DNA from: Candidatus Aminicenantota bacterium
GTDB lineage: Bacteria; Acidobacteriota; UBA4820; DSQY01
Direction of reading: 5' to 3'
Length of the DNA: 8,164 nt
NCBI GenBank assembly: GCA_027365515.1
Contig: DAHXMK010000242.1
Location: 1 to 8,164, forward strand
Made by a program: the position numbers and the translations under genes. Of the stretch, positions 1-6,433 are shown in pieces. A model generated the notes under the pieces. The model saw only the letters and a program-made list of their open reading frames with translations, did no database searches and was not told the DNA's origin. Position 1 is the stretch's first letter; each line of letters starts with the position of its first letter.

Positions 1-1
1 G

Positions 2-2656
2 CCGACTCTTCCCATGTACCAGGTGGACGAGTACGGCGAGACGCTCATGGCGCAGCGCATCTCGATGGTGAGCGGCGTCGCGCAGGTGCAGGTCTTCGGC
101 TCGCAGAAGTACGCGGTCCGCGTGCAGGTTGACCCAAACACGCTCGCCAACAAAGGGATCAGCCTGAGCCAGGTCAGCGGGGCTATAAAGAACGGCAACG
201 TGAACCTTCCGACAGGCACTCTCTATGGGCCGCACGTTGCCTACACCGTGCTGGCAAGCGGCCAGCTCACGAAGGCCGACGCTTTCAGGCCGCTGATAGT
301 GACTTACAAGAACGGCCAGCCTGTCCGCCTGGAAGCGCTGGGCCATGTTTACGACAGCGTGGAGAACGACAAGACCTCAGCGTGGTACGTTGACAGGGAA
401 CACAACCAGCGCTCCGTCGTCCTCGCCATCCGCCGCCAGCCCGGCACCAACACCGTCGCCGTCGCGCAGGCCGTAAAGGACCTGCTTCCGACCTTCGAGC
501 AGAAGCTCCCGGCCTCGGTGACGCTGCACACCCTCTACGACAGGTCCGAGTCCATCAAGGCCTCGGTAAGCGACGTCAAGTTCACGCTGCTCCTGACGCT
601 CTGCCTCGTCGTTCTGGTCATATTCCTCTTCTTGAGAAACGCGTCGGCCACGGTCATTCCCGGCCTGGCCCTGCCGATGTCCATCGTCGGGACCTTCGCG
701 CTGATGTACTTGATGGGATACAGCCTCGACAACCTCTCGCTGATGGCGCTGACCTTGGCGGTGGGCTTCGTCGTTGACGACGCCATCGTCATGCTCGAAA
801 ACATCGTCCGCCACATGGAGATGGGCAAGGGGCTGATGGAGGCGGCGCTCGACGGATCGAAGGAGATTGGCTTCACCATCCTCTCGATGACCATCTCGCT
901 CGTCGCCGTCTTCATACCGATCCTCTTCATGGGAGGAATCCTCGGCCGCCTCTTCCACGAGTTCGCGGTCACGATAGGCGCGGCGATCCTGATCTCGGGC
1001 TTCGTCTCGCTGACGCTAACGCCGATGCTTTCGAGCCGCTTCCTCAAGCATCAGTCCGAAGTCCACCACGGCAAGGTTTACGATATCTCCGAAAAAGCCT
1101 TCACGTGGATGCTCAACTGGTACGAGAAGGGGCTCAAATGGGCACTCGGCCGCCAGCGCCTCATTCTCGCTTTCTCTGCGCTCGTGCTCGTGCTCACCGC
1201 CTGGCTTTTCATGATCATTCCGAAGGGCTTCCTTCCCAGCGAGGACGCGAGCCGCGCCATGGTCTTCACGCAGGCGAAGGAGGGCATCTCCTACAGCGAC
1301 ATGGTGAGCCACCAGGAGGAGATCAACCGCCTCGTCCAAGCCAACCCCGACGTTGACGCTTTCTTCTCGACGGCTGGAGGCAGGGGCTTCCTCGCCGGCA
1401 ACCAAGGCATCTGCTTCATCAGGTTCAAGCCGCGCTCGGAGAGAAAGCTGACGGTGGACGAGGAGATAGCGAAACTCAGGCCGCAACTGATGTCGGTCCC
1501 GGGCATCGTGGCATTCATCCAGAACCCGCCGCCGATTCAGATAGGCGGCCGCTCGTCGCAGAGCCTTTACCAGTTCACGCTCCAGGGCTCGGACACCGCC
1601 GAACTCTACGAGAACGCCGTCATGTTCCAATCCAAGCTGAAGGAACTTCCCGGCCTGACCGACGTCACCAGCGACCTTCAGATCAAGAACCCGCAGGCCG
1701 AGGTCAAGATAAACAGGGACAAGGCCTCCAGCCTCGGCGTGACCGCCCAGGCCATCGAGGACACGCTCTACAGCGCCTACGGGTCGAGGCAGGTCTCGAC
1801 GATATACGCACCGAACAACACCTACCAGGTGATACTCGAAGTCGAGCCGCAGTACCAGCGGGACCCCGCCTCCCTCTCGATGCTCTACGTCCCCTCGACC
1901 TCCGGCGCCTTGGTGCCGCTCTCGGCGGTGGCGACCCTCAGCGAGGACAGGGGGCCGCTCTCCATCAACCACACGGGACAGATACCCTCGGTCACCGTCT
2001 CGTTCAACCTGAAGCCCGGCGTATCGCTGGGCGACGCCGTGGCGCAGGTCCAGAAAATCGCCTCGGCGACCCTTCCGCCGACGCTCACGGTCAGCTTCCA
2101 GGGGACGGCGCAAGCCTTCCAGTCGAGCATGAAGGGGCTTGGATGGCTCCTGCTTCTAGCCGTCCTGGTTATCTACATGGTCCTCGGCATCCTTTACGAA
2201 AGCTTCATCCACCCGCTGACGATATTGTCTGCGCTGCCGTTCACCGGCTTCGGCGCGCTGGTGACGCTGTTCATTTTCAGGGTGGACCTTTCCATCTACG
2301 CTTACGTCGGCGTCATCATGCTCGTAGGCCTCGTCAAGAAGAACGGCATCATGATGATTGACTTCGCCCTCGAGGCGCAGCGCAAGGAGGGCAAATCCCC
2401 GGCAGAGGCGATCTACGAGGCGTGCGTGATAAGGTTCCGCCCGATCATGATGACGACGATGGCGGCCTTAGTCGGCACGCTGCCCATCGCGCTCGGTATG
2501 GGCGCCGGCGCGGAATCGCGACGCCCGCTGGGCTTGGCCGTCGTCGGCGGCCTCCTCTTCTCGCAGTTCCTGACGCTGTTCGTCACGCCGGTCTTCTACC
2601 TGACGATGGAGAAGCTCCAGGCGAAATTGAAACGGAACAAAGCCGTGGAGGCGTGA
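2..2656 (+). CDS. RND-family (HAE1/AcrB-like) multidrug efflux transporter, 5' truncated
   Basis: This is the inner-membrane, proton-driven subunit of a tripartite efflux pump. The frame is open to the left edge, so the ATG at 14 is internal and only the C-terminal ~884 residues are present. The alignable start and the family length of about 1030 residues imply that roughly 150 N-terminal residues lie outside. Counting from the Met at 14, porter-domain sequence covers about 1-185. A first helix bundle covers about 188-344 and carries the paired acidic residues of TM4 (GFVVDDAIVMLENI, Asp255/Asp256). The second periplasmic region covers about 405-705. The last bundle covers about 709-865 and has the TM10 lysine (VGLVKKNGIMMIDFA, Lys776). 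The FRPIMMTTMAALVGTLPIAL stretch and the GAGAESRRPLG motif are typical of HAE1 pumps, so the proton-relay residues look intact. The substrate cannot be read from the sequence. The NGIMMIDFALEAQ wording recalls MdtB/MdtC-type pumps, but I do not assign a symbol. The adaptor gene, if present, would be expected upstream. Confidence 0.96.
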   Translation, partial: PTLPMYQVDEYGETLMAQRISMVSGVAQVQVFGSQKYAVRVQVDPNTLANKGISLSQVSGAIKNGNVNLPTGTLYGPHVAYTVLASGQLTKADAFRPLIVTYKNGQPVRLEALGHVYDSVENDKTSAWYVDREHNQRSVVLAIRRQPGTNTVAVAQAVKDLLPTFEQKLPASVTLHTLYDRSESIKASVSDVKFTLLLTLCLVVLVIFLFLRNASATVIPGLALPMSIVGTFALMYLMGYSLDNLSLMALTLAVGFVVDDAIVMLENIVRHMEMGKGLMEAALDGSKEIGFTILSMTISLVAVFIPILFMGGILGRLFHEFAVTIGAAILISGFVSLTLTPMLSSRFLKHQSEVHHGKVYDISEKAFTWMLNWYEKGLKWALGRQRLILAFSALVLVLTAWLFMIIPKGFLPSEDASRAMVFTQAKEGISYSDMVSHQEEINRLVQANPDVDAFFSTAGGRGFLAGNQGICFIRFKPRSERKLTVDEEIAKLRPQLMSVPGIVAFIQNPPPIQIGGRSSQSLYQFTLQGSDTAELYENAVMFQSKLKELPGLTDVTSDLQIKNPQAEVKINRDKASSLGVTAQAIEDTLYSAYGSRQVSTIYAPNNTYQVILEVEPQYQRDPASLSMLYVPSTSGALVPLSAVATLSEDRGPLSINHTGQIPSVTVSFNLKPGVSLGDAVAQVQKIASATLPPTLTVSFQGTAQAFQSSMKGLGWLLLLAVLVIYMVLGILYESFIHPLTILSALPFTGFGALVTLFIFRVDLSIYAYVGVIMLVGLVKKNGIMMIDFALEAQRKEGKSPAEAIYEACVIRFRPIMMTTMAALVGTLPIALGMGAGAESRRPLGLAVVGGLLFSQFLTLFVTPVFYLTMEKLQAKLKRNKAVEA

Positions 2657-2670
2657 AGACCACCAGCACC

Positions 2671-2678
2671 GGAGGAGG
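2671..2678 (+). promoter_or_regulatory. Strong Shine-Dalgarno sequence for the Ntn-hydrolase gene
   Basis: GGAGGAGG lies 7 bases before the ATG at 2686. It decides the start against the longer open frame reaching back to 2422, which would overlap the transporter by more than 200 bases. An in-frame GTG at 2680 and ATG at 2692 are weaker alternatives. Confidence 0.8.
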
Positions 2679-2685
2679 GGTGACA

Positions 2686-3927
2686 ATGTCCATGAGAAGG
2701 TTGGGGCTGCTCATTCTTGTCTGCTTCTCGGCGGCGTTCCTCGGCGCCGTTTCAAGAGAAGTCTGGTGTTGCACGACGGCGGTAATTTCAGGCAAGGCGA
2801 CGAAGGACGGCCGCCCGCTTTTGTGGAAGAACCGCGACGCGGACGATAAGAACAACCAGGTCGTCTTTTGCGATGACGGCAAATTTTCGTACATCGGCAT
2901 AGTCAATGAGGGTGACGCGGCCGGCATGGAGATATGGGCCGGCATGAACGGCGCGGGATTCGCCTGCATGAACGCGGCGTCGTACAACCTCTCCAAGGAT
3001 GACACCAAGGGCGAAGGCCGCTTCATCAAGCTTGCCCTTCAATCGTGCGCGAGCGTCGCCGACTTTCAGGCGCTTCTTGAACGCACGGCCATTTCGCCGC
3101 GGGACGTCTCGGCCAACTTCGGCGTCATTGATGCCAAGGGCGGCGCGGCTTATTTTGAAGCCGGGCCGAAAGGCTACAAACGTTACGACGCCAACGATCC
3201 GGCCGCCGCTCCGAAAGGCTTTCTAGTCCGGACGAACTTCAGCGAGTCCGGGGACGCAAAAAAGGGAATTGGGTTTCTAAGGTACGGCCGCGCGGTGTCG
3301 CTCATCGAAAGCCTTTGGAAGGCGGGGCCGCTCGACGCGCAATCCCTTTTGAATAGGGTCGCGCGCGACACCGCCAATGAGCGCATCAACCCAACCGCTG
3401 GCGACAAGACCGCCGTGAACGGGGCATGGGCCTACACGGGAGACAGCATCTGCCGGTGGGACACGGCGTCCCTGTTTCTGGCGGTGGGCGTGAAGCCCGG
3501 CGAGGATGCGCGCCTTGCGCACGCTTGGGTGATTCCAGGGATGCCCCTTGCGGGCGCGGCCGTGCCGGTCTGGCCATCGGCCGGAGTGGTGCCGGCGGAA
3601 TTGAAAGTTTCAAAGGAGCCTTGCGCGCTGGCGGCTTCATTCAAGAGGATTAAGGCCATGCTCTATCCCGACTCCCGAGGCGACTTGGCCCGCTACATGG
3701 ATTTGAGGGCCTACGACGGCGCGGCGAAACCGGTTCTCTCCGGCCTGTTCGCTGAAGAATCGAGCTCGTTTGATGATACCTCGAAGGCGGTTGAGGGCTG
3801 GCGGAAAGCTTTCCCAGGCGCCGAAGCGGTCGCTGAATTTCAATCGAAGGTCGCCGCGCGAACAGAAGCCGCAACCGAAGCACTGCTCCCTAATCCCAAC
3901 GGGAAGGGGTTGGCCACTTCCCACTAG
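2686..3927 (+). CDS. Secreted Ntn-hydrolase-like protein (peptidase C45 / acyltransferase type)
   Basis: This is a 413-residue protein with a short basic start (MSMRRLG), a hydrophobic stretch at about 6-22 that looks like a signal peptide, and then Cys28-Cys29-Thr-Thr. The CTTAVISGKATKDGRPLLWK segment followed by NRDAD matches, from memory, the N-terminal block of C45/penicillin-acylase-like Ntn hydrolases. In these a cysteine freed at the new N-terminus is the nucleophile and attacks an amide bond. Cys29 is the best candidate because it directly precedes TT. Other family-like blocks are GMNGAGFACMNAASYN (87-101), the NFGVIDAKGGAAYFE region (144-158) and the NGAWAYTGDSICRWDTASLF region (245-264). 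A C-terminal helical tail follows from about 315. The gene begins 29 bases after the RND stop, so joint transcription is likely. The substrate is unknown; amide-linked metabolites, acyl-amino acids or peptides are possible. The fold assignment is fairly safe, but the specific activity is not. It lacks a lipobox. Confidence 0.8.
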   Translation: MSMRRLGLLILVCFSAAFLGAVSREVWCCTTAVISGKATKDGRPLLWKNRDADDKNNQVVFCDDGKFSYIGIVNEGDAAGMEIWAGMNGAGFACMNAASYNLSKDDTKGEGRFIKLALQSCASVADFQALLERTAISPRDVSANFGVIDAKGGAAYFEAGPKGYKRYDANDPAAAPKGFLVRTNFSESGDAKKGIGFLRYGRAVSLIESLWKAGPLDAQSLLNRVARDTANERINPTAGDKTAVNGAWAYTGDSICRWDTASLFLAVGVKPGEDARLAHAWVIPGMPLAGAAVPVWPSAGVVPAELKVSKEPCALAASFKRIKAMLYPDSRGDLARYMDLRAYDGAAKPVLSGLFAEESSSFDDTSKAVEGWRKAFPGAEAVAEFQSKVAARTEAATEALLPNPNGKGLATSH

Positions 3928-3932
3928 GCGTT

Positions 3933-3948
3933 CGGCTTGGCAAAGCCG
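3933..3948 (+). terminator. Possible weak terminator hairpin after the Ntn-hydrolase gene
   Basis: CGGCTT and AAGCCG form a perfect 6-bp stem with a GGCA loop, six bases after the stop codon. The T-rich stretch (3960-3973) begins about a dozen bases later rather than directly at the stem, so this is not a canonical intrinsic terminator. Confidence 0.35.
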
Positions 3949-4099
3949 GCCCTGGATGGATTGTGTTATTTTACTTGGCAGGACTTCCGCCTCGCTAAGG
4001 GTTCCGTCCCTTCCCTCGCTGCTTTTTGTCCGCCTGACGGCATTTCCAAAGAGACTTGACGGCTCTTGGACATCATTAAAGTCATCACAGGTTTCAAAG

Positions 4100-4128
4100 T
4101 TGACTTGGATCGCGGCGCGCATTAGCAT
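4100..4128 (+). promoter_or_regulatory. Candidate sigma70 promoter for the membrane-ankyrin gene
   Basis: TTGACT (4100-4105, five of six matches to the -35 consensus) is followed by a 17-base spacer and TAGCAT (4123-4128, four of six matches to the -10 consensus). Transcription would start near 4135, leaving a leader of about 90 bases. Its position after a gap and before a change of gene content supports an independent transcription unit, but this is prediction only. Confidence 0.4.
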
Positions 4129-4217
4129 AACCTAGGCGGGCCACGCTGGGAAGGCGTTTCGGAAAGCAGCGCCACGCCTGCGTTCGCCACTGTGGGATTG
4201 TGGATTCATCTGAAAAG

Positions 4218-4222
4218 AGGAG
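4218..4222 (+). promoter_or_regulatory. Shine-Dalgarno sequence that sets the ankyrin-protein start
   Basis: AGGAG at 4218-4222 abuts the ATG at 4223 but lies six bases before the in-frame ATG at 4229. The second ATG is therefore the more likely start. Confidence 0.65.
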
Positions 4223-4228
4223 ATGGTG

Positions 4229-5443
4229 ATGAGGCGTTCCATCAAGCTTGCTCTCGGCCTTCTGTCTCTCTGGCCGGCGTTCTATATTCTTTGCTTCGTG
4301 CTTGTCATGGCATTGGCCATCTCTTCTGGCTTCGCGGGCGAGGAACCACAGCTCATGGAGAAGCACTTCTTCGTCATGTTTGCTATCCATGTCGCTACCA
4401 TGCTGGAGATTCTTGGGCTGACGATCTTCTACATCATCTATATTTTCAAGTCGGACCATGTTCCGAAGGACAAAAAAGCATTATGGGCCGTGGTCGTCTT
4501 TTTAGGGCACATGATCGCGATGCCGATATTCTGGTACCTCTACGTTTGGCGTGAGCCAGTGAAAGCGACAACCTCCGTGCCGGGAGATGGCACCAATGAA
4601 CAGATGACCGCTGAACCAGGAGCCTTTCAAGCGGGCGACAAGGGACCGAAGAACAGGCTGCCGGTGGTCGCGGCAGTTGTCGTAGTCATTATCGTTGTCG
4701 CCGTAATGGCCATTGTAGCCATGATTGCCATTCAATTCGGCAGTCTGAGAAAGGACCATGACTCCGCGATAAGGCGGGCGGTATGGTCTTGTGATATCGC
4801 CAAGTTGCTTTCCGAGACCAGTCAAATCAAAGGACAATCGAACAGGGCGGAGGTCCTAAACGCCGCGTTGACCTCAGCGTGCGATTCGCAGTGCGATGAA
4901 GCGGTTGAACAGCTCTTGAAGATGGGCGCCAATCCGAACGCGGGGAATGGAAAAGGTCCAGAGGCGCTATATCTGGCCGCCTGTGGAGGGAACCTTCACT
5001 CGGTGCGGCTGCTGCTCGACTATGGCGCGCAAGCGGATTCTCCAAGCAGTTGCGATGGAGAAACAGCGTTGATGGGCGCGGCGGGCAAAGGAAATCTGAG
5101 CGTCGTGCAAGAACTCATTCACCGTGGTGCTTCCGTCGATTTAAGAGATACCAATGGTCGGACGGCTCTTTACGGGGCCGCATGCCGCGGCGCGAGCGAC
5201 GTAATCGCGAGTCTCCTCTCCGCGGGCGCACAGGTGGACGCCCGCTCCAATGATGATGGCCTAACGCCGCTCATGGCCGCTGTCAAGAAAGGGCACAGGG
5301 AATGCATCAAGGCCCTGGTTGATGCAGGGGCCGACTTAAAAGTGAGAGACGCGAAAGGAATGAGCCTGATCCAACTGGCCACGCAATCCAAGCAGCCCAC
5401 CGTCGCCGAATACCTAAAAACTCTAGGCGCAACGGAGAAATAA
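4229..5443 (+). CDS. Membrane protein with C-terminal ankyrin repeats
   Basis: This is a 404-residue protein from the preferred ATG at 4229. Three hydrophobic helices lie at about 7-31, 47-73 and 84-107. The block KDKKALWAVVVFLGHMIAMP followed by IFWYLYVWRE resembles small membrane modules of the PLDc_N type, which I infer by memory and not by search. A polar linker (108-142) precedes a fourth, Val/Ile-rich helix (143-169). From about 207 to the end there are six ankyrin units of roughly 30-35 residues, for example GETALMGAAGKGNLSVVQEL and GLTPLMAAVKKGHRECIKAL; the first and last are degenerate. The basic N-terminus and the basic residues after helix 4 (SLRKDHDSAIRR) put the ankyrin domain in the cytoplasm. 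Ankyrin repeats bind proteins, so this is probably a membrane-anchored scaffold or sensor, with partner unknown. No catalytic motif is visible. It probably starts its own transcript. Confidence 0.85.
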   Translation: MRRSIKLALGLLSLWPAFYILCFVLVMALAISSGFAGEEPQLMEKHFFVMFAIHVATMLEILGLTIFYIIYIFKSDHVPKDKKALWAVVVFLGHMIAMPIFWYLYVWREPVKATTSVPGDGTNEQMTAEPGAFQAGDKGPKNRLPVVAAVVVVIIVVAVMAIVAMIAIQFGSLRKDHDSAIRRAVWSCDIAKLLSETSQIKGQSNRAEVLNAALTSACDSQCDEAVEQLLKMGANPNAGNGKGPEALYLAACGGNLHSVRLLLDYGAQADSPSSCDGETALMGAAGKGNLSVVQELIHRGASVDLRDTNGRTALYGAACRGASDVIASLLSAGAQVDARSNDDGLTPLMAAVKKGHRECIKALVDAGADLKVRDAKGMSLIQLATQSKQPTVAEYLKTLGATEK

Positions 5444-5535
5444 TTGGATGATCACCTTGCGGGCAGCTTCCGGGACATGACAGGCGGAACTGCAAACCTA
5501 CTGCGCAAGGACCACAGATAGGAGTTAGAGGCGGA

Positions 5536-6093
5536 ATGGCATATCTTATTTGGTTCGCCATCATGATCCTAATGGCGACAATTGCCATAGAAAGCTATGG
5601 CATCGAGCACTTCTGGCCCATGGCCTACAAAGCGGCACCTACGTTGTGGCGACAGCGGATTCCTGCCAAGCTGGCGTCATTCAACTTTTCGATAGAGATC
5701 AAGGATGCCTTGCCTACAACAAAAGGGGTCTCCTTGGCGCACTACCGCGTTATCAACAACAACACCGTTTGGTTCTATCGTAGGATAGTATTGGACAGAA
5801 CTCCCGGGAAATTCGGTAACGCAGTGCCCTTCCATGGTATTGTATCCATGGAAAAGGCATCCGCCGTAGTCAAATACAAGCCTCGCGGTGGCTTCCTTGT
5901 TATTGGTTTAGGGTGGGCTCTGGGCCCAGCCCTGTTATGCCTGAAATCGCGCTCCGGCTTATGGTTAGGAGCTCCATTCAGCATGCTTTTTCTTACCGTT
6001 GTAGTGTGGGGTTTGTGGAGATCATTATCTGAATCAAAGAAGACCGCCAAAGAGATTTTGGATAAGGAAACAGAGATCGGCGCTACGGATTAA
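5536..6093 (+). CDS. Hypothetical small membrane protein of unknown family
   Basis: This 185-residue protein is one I do not recognise. An N-terminal hydrophobic helix (about 1-18) could be a membrane anchor or uncleaved signal. It is followed by a polar region (about 19-115) with aromatic and basic patches such as WFYRRIVLDRTPGKFG, and then two hydrophobic helices at about 118-136 and 141-161. The tail is charged (SESKKTAKEILDKETE), probably helical and probably cytoplasmic. A ribosome binding site is plausible at GGAG (5521-5524) or GAGGCGG (5528-5534) before the ATG at 5536. The gene is clearly richer in A and T than its neighbours. It follows the ankyrin gene by 92 bases in the same direction, so joint transcription is possible. 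Overall coding character and membrane pattern make it credible, but no function can be offered. Confidence 0.7.
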   Translation: MAYLIWFAIMILMATIAIESYGIEHFWPMAYKAAPTLWRQRIPAKLASFNFSIEIKDALPTTKGVSLAHYRVINNNTVWFYRRIVLDRTPGKFGNAVPFHGIVSMEKASAVVKYKPRGGFLVIGLGWALGPALLCLKSRSGLWLGAPFSMLFLTVVVWGLWRSLSESKKTAKEILDKETEIGATD

Positions 6094-6170
6094 CCGCTAA
6101 TTAAGGAGCAATACTGCTGGCGTAAGCAACGGCATGAATAAAAGGGTTGAAGCAGGTCTGACTTGACTGA

Positions 6171-6188
6171 CCGCGTGCGCGCACGCGG
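6171..6188. repeat. 18-bp perfect palindrome, possible bidirectional terminator
   Basis: CCGCGTGCGCGCACGCGG equals its own reverse complement, and can fold as a 7-bp stem with a CGCG loop on either strand. It sits between convergent genes, where a shared terminator would be useful, but neither side has a T-run. The central 16 bases alternate strictly pyrimidine-purine, a pattern that favours Z-DNA. Confidence 0.55.
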
Positions 6189-6296
6189 AAAGCAAGCAGA
6201 GAAGCGAACAACAAGCCAGCTTCATTAAGCGCGTCTGTCCGCAGCCGTTCATGGCGCACGCCTCGTTCTTGTCATACCGTAGCTAAAGCCGCCGTC

Positions 6297-6324
6297 TCTC
6301 ACTTCTCACGTCTCACTTCTCATA
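6297..6324 (-). repeat. Heptad repeat block A (four units of 7 bp)
   Basis: On the + strand the units are TCTCACT, TCTCACG, TCTCACT and TCTCATA, with exact 7-base spacing. On the - strand they read NGTGAGA for three units and TATGAGA for the outermost. The seventh position varies while the core is kept, as in short tandemly repeated sequences. Confidence 0.75.
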
Positions 6325-6405
6325 TCACCGACGACCGCCCCCCCCGACGGATGAAGACCGACGCGCACCATCATTGCTTCCATCGCCGTCCGTCATCTTT
6401 CTCCT

Positions 6406-6433
6406 GCTCCCCGCTCCCTGCTCCCGGCTCACA
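6406..6433 (-). repeat. Heptad repeat block B, overlapping the ychF stop codon
   Basis: On the + strand the units are GCTCCCC, GCTCCCT, GCTCCCG and GCTCACA. On the - strand these read TGTGAGC, CGGGAGC, AGGGAGC and GGGGAGC. The first unit on the - strand contains the last two bases of the ychF valine codon and its TGA stop (6429-6431). Together with block A the consensus is NGKGAGM. Confidence 0.75.

Larger units (their letters stand above)
3928..4228. other. Intergenic region without a convincing gene
   Basis: About 300 bases separate the Ntn-hydrolase stop from the membrane-ankyrin gene. It holds a GC-rich hairpin at 3933-3948, a sigma70-like promoter at 4100-4128 and a leader with a small inverted repeat (AGGCGT at 4152-4157 and ACGCCT at 4174-4179). 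Open frames across it on both strands have no ribosome binding site or recognisable protein sequence, so I left them out. Confidence 0.6.
6094..6428. other. Convergent intergenic region with palindrome and heptad repeats
   Basis: About 335 bases lie between two genes that point toward each other. I see no coding sequence, tRNA or other RNA gene. It contains the 18-bp palindrome at 6171-6188, heptad repeats at 6297-6324, a run of eight C at 6338-6345, and a second heptad block that starts at 6406 and enters the ychF stop codon. Confidence 0.7.

Noticed and set aside
1016..2113. Long open frame (365 codons) on the - strand inside the RND gene
   Set aside because: It lies wholly antisense to a clearly conserved transporter and has the Arg/Glu/His-rich composition of a GC-driven shadow frame.
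2422..2685. Upstream extension of the Ntn-hydrolase frame
   Set aside because: It overlaps the RND gene in another frame, while a strong ribosome binding site and a signal-peptide-like start occur at 2686.
3770..4135. A + strand frame of 121 codons spanning the end of the hydrolase and the intergenic gap, with a - strand frame opposite
   Set aside because: Neither has a ribosome binding site or family-like sequence, and half of each overlaps the hydrolase gene.
4223..5443. ATG at 4223 as the start of the ankyrin protein
   Set aside because: The ribosome binding site directly touches it, leaving no spacing; the ATG at 4229 has a proper six-base gap.
5455..5510. Inverted repeat CCTTGCG / CGCAAGG between the ankyrin and orphan genes
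   Set aside because: Seven-base arms with a 42-base loop are expected by chance, and no T-run or other signal supports a structure.
6338..6345. Run of eight C, considered as a phase-variation tract
   Set aside because: It lies about 85 bases after the ychF stop and within no credible gene or promoter, so slippage would have no evident target.
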